A stretch of DNA of 64,000 nucleotides, taken from positions 632,001 through 696,000 of the forward strand of contig NZ_JACMTR010000002.1 of NCBI RefSeq assembly GCF_014267175.1, read 5' to 3'. Of this stretch, positions 59,057 through 64,000 are shown one piece after another (position 1 is the stretch's first letter; each line of letters opens with the position of its first letter). A model generated the notes under the pieces. It was not told the origin of the DNA. It ran no database searches and saw only the letters and a program-made list of their open reading frames with translations. The stretch is from Pseudonocardia sp. C8 (GTDB taxonomy: Bacteria; Actinomycetota; Actinomycetes; Mycobacteriales; Pseudonocardiaceae). The position numbers and the translations under genes were made by a program.

Positions 59057-59956
59057 ATGAGCAGGCGGATCGTCACCCGGGACGGGACCGGGCTGTACGT
59101 GGCCGAGTCCGGCCCGGCGTCCGCGCCGGTGACCGTGCTGCTCGCCCACGGCTGGACGCTCGACGAGCGGTGCTGGGCGCCGGTGGCCGGTGCGCTCGCC
59201 GCCACCGTGCCGGCGCCGCGGGTGATCCGCTACGACCACCGCGGCCACGGCCGCTCCGACGACACCCCGGACGAGCTCAAGACCCTCGAGCAGCTCGCCG
59301 ACGACATGGCCGAGGTGATCGGGCAGCTGATCCCGTCCGGGCCGCTGGTGATCGCCGGGCACTCGATGGGCGGGATGACGACGATGGCGCTGACCGAGCG
59401 GCACCCGGAGCTGGTCGCGTCCCGGCTGAGCGGGGTGGCGCTGGTCGCGACGGCCAGCGGCGGGCTCGGCGCCGCCGCCACGCTCGGCATGACCGGCCTG
59501 CCCGCGGCGCTCTTCCTGGCCGGGAAGGACCGGTTGACGGCCAGCCCGCTGTGGACCGGCCGGCGCGCGCTGAGCGCGCGCCCGGCGCTGCTGCGGCCGG
59601 GGCTGCAACCCCTGCTGCTGGGGCGGCGTCCCGGGCCGACGGCGGTGCGGGCGACCTGCGAGGCGATCGCCGCCTGCCGCCCGACGACGGTCTCCGGCTT
59701 CACCCCGACGCTCACCGCCCACGAGCGCGACGAGGCGCTCGAGACGTTGGCCGAGCTCCCCGTCGAGATCATGGTCGGCTCCCGGGACCGGCTGACCCCG
59801 CCCCGCTACGCCCGCCGGATCCGCGACCGGCTGCCGCGGGCCGGGATGACGGTGTTCCCGGACGCCGGGCACATGCTGCCCGTCGAGCGCGTCGGCGGGG
59901 TGACGGCGCGGATCGCGGCGCTGGTCCGGCAGGCCGCCGGGGTCACGTCGACGTGA
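59057..59956 (+). CDS. Alpha/beta hydrolase
   Basis: A serine hydrolase, 299 aa. It has LLAHGWTLDERCW for the oxyanion region, RYDHRGHGRSDD, the nucleophile elbow IAGHSMGGM (Ser about residue 103), the acid in MVGSRDRLTPP and the catalytic His in FPDAGHMLPVER. ATG 59057 follows CGAGGAGG. It lies 35 bp after the oxygenase gene and is likely in its operon. It could be an esterase, lipase or peroxidase; nothing distinguishes them. Confidence 0.9.
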   Translation: MSRRIVTRDGTGLYVAESGPASAPVTVLLAHGWTLDERCWAPVAGALAATVPAPRVIRYDHRGHGRSDDTPDELKTLEQLADDMAEVIGQLIPSGPLVIAGHSMGGMTTMALTERHPELVASRLSGVALVATASGGLGAAATLGMTGLPAALFLAGKDRLTASPLWTGRRALSARPALLRPGLQPLLLGRRPGPTAVRATCEAIAACRPTTVSGFTPTLTAHERDEALETLAELPVEIMVGSRDRLTPPRYARRIRDRLPRAGMTVFPDAGHMLPVERVGGVTARIAALVRQAAGVTST

Positions 59957-59982
59957 CAGGCCGGGCCTGCTCCACGCCTGCG

Positions 59983-60615
59983 CTACGCATGCTCGGTGCC
60001 GTCGGTCAGCTTCGGGAAGCCGCCGATGCCCCGCCAGGCCAGCGACGCCATCAGGGCGATCGCCTCGTCCCGGGGCACCCGCTGGTCGGAGTCCAGCCAG
60101 TACTGGGCGCCGACCTGGCTCAGCCCGACCAGGCCGACGGCCAGCAGCCGGGCCCGGTCGTGGTCGAGGCCCGCGTCGGTGGTGACCGCGCCGGCGACGG
60201 CGTCGATGCAGCGGTCGAGCGCGCTCTCGACGACCGCCGCGGCCTCGGCGTCGCCGCGCAGGTCGGACTCGAACACCAGCCGGTAGGCCCGGCCCTCGCC
60301 CGCGACGAAGTCGAAGTAGGCGGCGACCGCGGCCTGCACCCGCTCCTTGTTGTCGTGGGTGCGTTCGATCGCCCCGGACACCCGGTCCACGAGTTCCTCG
60401 GCGTAGGTCGTGAGCAGCGCCTGGTACAGCTCCAGCTTCCCGGGGAAGTGCTGGTAGAGGACGGGCTTGCTGACGCCCGCCCGCTCGGCGATGTCGTCCA
60501 TCGCGGCGGCGTGGTACCCCTGGTCGGCGAAGACGTCGCGGGCGGCCAGCAGCAGCTGCGCGCGTCGCGCGCCGCGGGACAGCCGTGCGCCCCGAGGCGT
60601 GGCGGTTCCGGTCAT
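59983..60615 (-). CDS. TetR-family regulator (Rv3208-like)
   Basis: A 210-aa repressor with an N-terminal HTH (AQLLLAARDVFADQGYHAAA, then IAERAGVSKPVLYQHFPGKL) and a C-terminal helical domain (FDFVAGEGRAYRLVFESDLR). It resembles the mycobacterial Rv3208. ATG 60615 has TTTCACCCGGTGTGA, a short palindrome, at 60629-60643 as a possible self-operator. It lies convergent to the alpha/beta hydrolase (gap 26 bp). Confidence 0.85.
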   Translation of the reverse strand: MTGTATPRGARLSRGARRAQLLLAARDVFADQGYHAAAMDDIAERAGVSKPVLYQHFPGKLELYQALLTTYAEELVDRVSGAIERTHDNKERVQAAVAAYFDFVAGEGRAYRLVFESDLRGDAEAAAVVESALDRCIDAVAGAVTTDAGLDHDRARLLAVGLVGLSQVGAQYWLDSDQRVPRDEAIALMASLAWRGIGGFPKLTDGTEHA

Positions 60616-60707
60616 CGGCCCCCTACCTTTCACCCGGTGTGAGGTCACCCTACCCACAGGTAACCGGGAAACACGAACACTCCGTCCACGGAACCGGCAT
60701 CCCCGTT

Positions 60708-62549
60708 CTACGTCCGGATCCGGAGCCGCCGGGCACGCACCGCGAAGGCTCCGAGCAGCGGTCCGAGCGCGACCAGCGGGGCCGGTGCCCCGGCCACCGC
60801 GGCGGCGGTCCCGAGCACGGTCACGGCCGTCGCGGCGACGATGCCGGTGCGCGCGTGTACCCGGCCCCTCCGGGCCAGCCCGACGGCGGCCGCCACCGTA
60901 CCCGGGCCGCCCCGGACGACGATCCGCGCCGGTCGCCCGTCCGGCCCCGGGGCCGGCACGAGCTCGATCGCCAGGTCGGCCCGCGCCAGTGCCGCCTCGT
61001 CGGTGCCGGGGTCCGCCGCGACCGCGACGGTCCGGCCACGCACCTGCAGGCCCGCGACGGCGGCGGCCCGGCAGGCCGGGCCGAGACCGGGCCGGACCGC
61101 GTCCGGGTCGTCCGGGTCCAGGCCGGCGGCCGCGCCGAGCGCGCGGGCGGCGGCGTCGCCGTCCGGGGTGAGCAGGACCGGTTCCGTGCCTGCGGCCCGC
61201 AGGGCATCCACATCGGACCGCACGGCCGGGTGCGGTGCCCGGCTCAGTGCGAGCACGGCGCGGGCGGCACCGTCCCAGGCGACCGCGACGACCGCCCGGC
61301 CGCCGGCCTCGGCGCGTTCGCGGTCCGCGGCGAGCCCGGGCGGCAACCGGATGCCGTGCTCGAGCAGCCAGCACGGGGACCCCACGAGGACGGCGTGCGC
61401 GACGACCGTGGTGCCGGCCCGTGCCGCGGCCTCTCCGGCTCCCTCCTGCGGGCGCCCGGTGTCCGTCACCAGCTCCGCGACCAGCCCGGACGCGCCCAGC
61501 CCCGGCTGCTCGTCGGGCTCGGCGACATCCGGCAGGCCGCCGGGCACCGCGGCCGCCAGCGCCCGCGCGACCGGGGCCAGGGCCGAACCGGGCGCGGCCG
61601 CGGCGGCGACCGAGCCGGCCAGCCGCAGCACCGGCGCAGGGTCCTCGCCGGAGGCGGCGTGCACGGTGACCCGGCCGGGCCCGGAACCGGTCAGGACGTC
61701 CGGGCCGGCGAGCGCGACGGTGTCCACCCGGTCGGCGGGGCGCGGACCGCCGGCCGGGTCGGTCCATCCGACCGGGTCGAGCCACCCCGTCCCGGCCGGG
61801 ACCGGCAGGGGGAGCCGCACGTCCGCGCCGGCGGCCCGGTCGGCGGCCCGCACCCCGGCCGGGACGGCGGCCAGCAGCGCGACCGGGCAGGCCGCCAGCA
61901 GCACGGCCAGCCCGGCCGGCACCGCCGCCGTCCACGGCTGCCCCGCGCCGGCCCGGAACCCGGTGACCGCGAGCGCCAGCAGCACCGCGGCCGGGACCAG
62001 CAGCCCGCACCACCGGTCCGCGGCCACCCGCAACCCGTCGGGCTCCCGGGAGCGGGGCAGGCGCCGCGACCACCACGGCACCCCGATCGCGTCCCCGCGG
62101 CCCGGGTCCTGCACCGCGATCGCGGCCACCGTCAGCAGCGCCGCCATCCCCGGAAGCAGGGCCGGCTCCGGGGCCGACGTCACGTCCTGCAGCAGGGCCG
62201 CCGCGCCGGGCGCGGGTACCACCCGGCCGGCCGGGGCTCCCGCGAGGAGCGCAGGCGGATCGCGCACCGGCACCGCGGCGAGCAGCACCGCGGCCGGCCA
62301 GGCGAGTGCCGGCAGCGTGGCCAGCGAGACCCCGACGTCGGCGGTGACCACCCCGGCGCGCAGCGCGCGGGCCGCGGCCCGGTGGCCGTCCCGGCCCACC
62401 CCCAGGACGACGGCCGCCGCCACGACCACCCCGGCCACGGCGGCCGCGGTCGCGAGCGGGCCCGGCAGCGCGGCGAGGAGTGCGGCGAGGGGGAGCACCA
62501 CGGCGGCCACGGCGGCGCCCGCGGCCACCACCAGCGGTGATCCGCGCAC
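60708..62549 (-). CDS. Degenerate P1B-type ATPase (pseudo-transporter)
   Basis: A 613-aa membrane protein that aligns with heavy-metal P-type ATPases but lacks catalysis motifs. Eight hydrophobic segments can be drawn, with CPV (221-223) in the sixth in place of CPC. After it, VDTVAL-AGPDVLT (276-287) stands where VDTV..DKTGTLT belongs, so the phosphorylated Asp is missing. TGDN is TPDG (461-464); GDGxND is ADPGTD (512-517). Between segments 4 and 5 only about 35 residues remain, so the actuator domain with TGE is lost. GTG 62549 lies 3 bp after the stop of a secreted-protein gene. It looks like a regulator or scaffold, not a pump. Confidence 0.7.
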   Translation of the reverse strand: MRGSPLVVAAGAAVAAVVLPLAALLAALPGPLATAAAVAGVVVAAAVVLGVGRDGHRAAARALRAGVVTADVGVSLATLPALAWPAAVLLAAVPVRDPPALLAGAPAGRVVPAPGAAALLQDVTSAPEPALLPGMAALLTVAAIAVQDPGRGDAIGVPWWSRRLPRSREPDGLRVAADRWCGLLVPAAVLLALAVTGFRAGAGQPWTAAVPAGLAVLLAACPVALLAAVPAGVRAADRAAGADVRLPLPVPAGTGWLDPVGWTDPAGGPRPADRVDTVALAGPDVLTGSGPGRVTVHAASGEDPAPVLRLAGSVAAAAAPGSALAPVARALAAAVPGGLPDVAEPDEQPGLGASGLVAELVTDTGRPQEGAGEAAARAGTTVVAHAVLVGSPCWLLEHGIRLPPGLAADRERAEAGGRAVVAVAWDGAARAVLALSRAPHPAVRSDVDALRAAGTEPVLLTPDGDAAARALGAAAGLDPDDPDAVRPGLGPACRAAAVAGLQVRGRTVAVAADPGTDEAALARADLAIELVPAPGPDGRPARIVVRGGPGTVAAAVGLARRGRVHARTGIVAATAVTVLGTAAAVAGAPAPLVALGPLLGAFAVRARRLRIRT

Positions 62550-62552
62550 CGC

Positions 62553-63452
62553 TCAGCTCCCGCGCGCCGTGGGCACGGTGAACTCGCACGAGCGCAGCTC
62601 GCCGCCGGACCGATAGTCGACGAAGAGCCGGTAGCTGCCCGCGGCGGGCACCGACGCGGTGAACGCGATCCCGGGACCGGCGCGGTCGTCCGGCCGGGCC
62701 CCGGTGACCTCCGGCGTCGCAGGGAACCGGGCGAGGTCGCCCTGCCGGACCGCCGTCATCAGGCCGAACGCGCCGCCGTCGACCGGTTCGAGATCGGTGA
62801 CCGGGGCGCCGTCCCGGCCGACGGTCACGTAGAGCCGGGACCGCCCGCCGGGCAGCAGCGCGCCGTCCACCCGGACCTGCTGGTCGCCGGTGCCGCACCG
62901 GCCGGAGCGGTCCTCCGCCGGGAACTGGAACGCCCCGTAGGGGCCGGGGACGTGCAGGTCGGCGCCCAGGTCGACGCGGGGGCCGCCGGTCGGGGTGAAC
63001 CCGGCGTAGAGCCGCCACACGCCCTCGCCGGGGAAGGTCACCGGGGCCCGCCACACGCCGTCCGGGCCGCGGGTGGCACGCAGCCGGGTGTAGCCGGCGA
63101 CGTCGCGCCGGATCACCGCGACGTCCATCGCCGGCGATCCGTCACCGGGCGTGTCGAAGCCGGTCACCGGCCGGCCGTCCGAGCCGGTGACGGTGAACGC
63201 GACCTCGGCCGGCTTCCGCCAGGGGTACACCAGGCGCGCCGGGGACAGCGTGTAGCCGGCCGCCGTGCTCAGGACGCCACCCGGCTCGGCGGCGGCCGCC
63301 TCCCGGGTGGACGCCGGGAGCACCTCGTCGTCGTCGGCGGTCGCGAGCGTGGCGGTCGCGCTCCCCGCGGTCCAGGCCCCGGTGAGGACGAGCACCGACG
63401 CGGCGGCGAACGCGGCGAGCCGGGCGGTGGCCGATCCCGCGCTGCGCGCCAT
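62553..63452 (-). CDS. Secreted protein paired with the degenerate ATPase
   Basis: A 299-aa exported protein. The N-terminus MARSAGSATARLAAFAAASVLVLTGAW is a signal peptide or anchor, followed by an Asp/Glu/Ala stretch and beta-rich domains (LSPARLVYPWRKPAEVAFTV, then YRLFVDYRSGGELRSCEF at the end). Two Cys (GRCGTGDQ and RSCEF) could form a disulfide. The Ig-like layout recalls extracytoplasmic metal- or redox-partner proteins found with P-type ATPases, but no metal motif is clear. ATG 63452 follows GGGGAGGG. Operon with the ATPase-like gene. Confidence 0.75.
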   Translation of the reverse strand: MARSAGSATARLAAFAAASVLVLTGAWTAGSATATLATADDDEVLPASTREAAAAEPGGVLSTAAGYTLSPARLVYPWRKPAEVAFTVTGSDGRPVTGFDTPGDGSPAMDVAVIRRDVAGYTRLRATRGPDGVWRAPVTFPGEGVWRLYAGFTPTGGPRVDLGADLHVPGPYGAFQFPAEDRSGRCGTGDQQVRVDGALLPGGRSRLYVTVGRDGAPVTDLEPVDGGAFGLMTAVRQGDLARFPATPEVTGARPDDRAGPGIAFTASVPAAGSYRLFVDYRSGGELRSCEFTVPTARGS

Positions 63453-63605
63453 GTGCCCTCCCCGTCCTCTCGGTGTCACCCCGGTACAACGCCCGAACGG
63501 CGATCTCGTTGCGCTCCGTGTACACCCGGACGCGCCGGGTGAGTGCTGCGAGACGGAGGCCATGGTGGCCGCTCCTCGCGGCCGCCGGCACGTCATGCTG
63601 GGGGA

Positions 63606-64000
63606 ATGGCCGCCGTGACGACGCTTCCCGTTCACCCGCCCGCCACCCGGCCCGGCCGGGGAGCCGGGGCGGCGGCGGAGCCGCGCCTTGCCGACCCCGC
63701 CACGCTCGGGCCGCTGCCGCCCGAGCAGCCGCCGTGGCCGGGACGGACGGTCACCGCGGGCGGGGTCGCGCTGCACGTCCGGGAGACCCCCGGCGACGGC
63801 GCCGCCGAGGCGGTCTACGTGCACGGGCTGGCCGGCTCGGCGACCAACTGGACCGACCTGGCGGGGCTGCTCGGGACGCGCGCGGCCGGCCTGTCGGTCG
63901 ACCTGCCCGGGTTCGGCCTGTCCGAGCCGACGGTGTCCCGCGACTTCACCCCGGACGGCATGGCCGACGCGCTGCTGTGCTGGCTCGCCGGCCGCGGCCG
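63606..64000 (+). CDS. Alpha/beta hydrolase, 3' end outside window
   Basis: A gene that runs off the window end. After a Pro/Ala-rich N-terminus, the visible 131 codons give GGVALHVRET, EAVYVHGLAGSATNWTDLAG (oxyanion region), and VDLPGFGLSEP, the usual early part of an alpha/beta hydrolase. The nucleophile elbow would lie further on. ATG 63606 is 153 bp from the divergent secreted-protein gene; CATGCT lies 6 nt before it. Lipase LipV-like genes occur nearby in mycobacteria. Confidence 0.75.
   Translation, partial: MAAVTTLPVHPPATRPGRGAGAAAEPRLADPATLGPLPPEQPPWPGRTVTAGGVALHVRETPGDGAAEAVYVHGLAGSATNWTDLAGLLGTRAAGLSVDLPGFGLSEPTVSRDFTPDGMADALLCWLAGRG

Noticed and set aside
59983..63054. A long minus-strand frame spanning the TetR gene and the ATPase-like gene
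   Set aside because: Only its last 210 codons encode the TetR protein; the rest is an out-of-frame shadow of the ATPase-like gene, which has hydrophobic segments and alignable motifs.

Overview
This window comes from a very GC-rich actinobacterial chromosome, most likely a member of the Pseudonocardiaceae (Pseudonocardia-like). The reasons are the strong G/C bias at third codon positions, the frequent GTG starts, a mycothiol gene (mshB), an actinobacterial glycogen pair (GlgM/GlgC), and a gene order that tracks Mycobacterium tuberculosis closely: mshB, fdx, dapC, dapD, dapE, LOG, gpgS, DivIVA-like, tag, DUF3117, glgA, glgC, O-methyltransferase, sigE, rseA, htrA, tatB, mrp, DUF1003, MgtE-N/CBS and corA, then rhlE, a ferritin-like gene, DUF3107 and TetR. 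No rRNA, tRNA, CRISPR array, prophage or intact transposase gene was seen.

Layout. 1-6683 holds the end of one family 5 solute-binding protein and a complete five-gene peptide/nickel-type ABC importer whose genes mostly overlap. 6741-9948 carries tsaD, mshB and two unknown genes. 9949-22930 is mostly housekeeping: ferredoxin and the succinylase diaminopimelate route (dapC, dapD, dapE), two LOG-family genes, gpgS, a DivIVA-like protein, tag, DUF3117 and the divergent glycogen genes glgA/glgC. 24320-28467 is an envelope-stress block (O-methyltransferase, sigE, rseA, htrA, tatB). 28499-35759 looks like a catabolic island inserted between tatB and mrp: amidase, D-2-hydroxyacid dehydrogenase, DUF3830 protein, maleate-isomerase/racemase-like enzyme, FCD-type GntR regulator, AEC-family carrier and class III aminotransferase. 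35824-46598 returns to the conserved order (mrp, DUF1003, MgtE-N/CBS, corA) with an acyl-CoA degradation set (CoA ester lyase, acyl-CoA dehydrogenase, MaoC hydratase). 46635-53904 has Nudix, PH, PHP and RecB-like genes, a NarL-type two-component system and a beta-propeller protein. 53920-64000 has a DEAD-box helicase, ferritin-like, DUF3107, two TetR genes, an AurF-type diiron oxygenase with a hydrolase, a degenerate P-type ATPase with a secreted partner, and the start of an alpha/beta hydrolase.

Regulatory and repeat signals. Three transcription units of the catabolic island share TAGGATTGTCRACAA, a -10 box fused to a GntR-type palindrome, which implies a small regulon run by the GntR protein inside the island. 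About seventeen genes carry a TANNNT box 6-10 nt before the start codon, which suggests many leaderless mRNAs. A short repeat (core TTTGCTCTGCTCACC) occurs about nine times, inside two coding regions, as a hairpin, and as the ends of a 309-bp MITE-like element with 23-bp perfect terminal inverted repeats.

Most unusual points: the shared operators of the island, a racemase-family enzyme in which the second catalytic Cys is an Asp, a membrane protein that aligns with P1B-type ATPases but has lost the phosphorylation and actuator motifs, and the repeat family with its MITE-like pair. All assignments are from reading the sequence; no database search was run.
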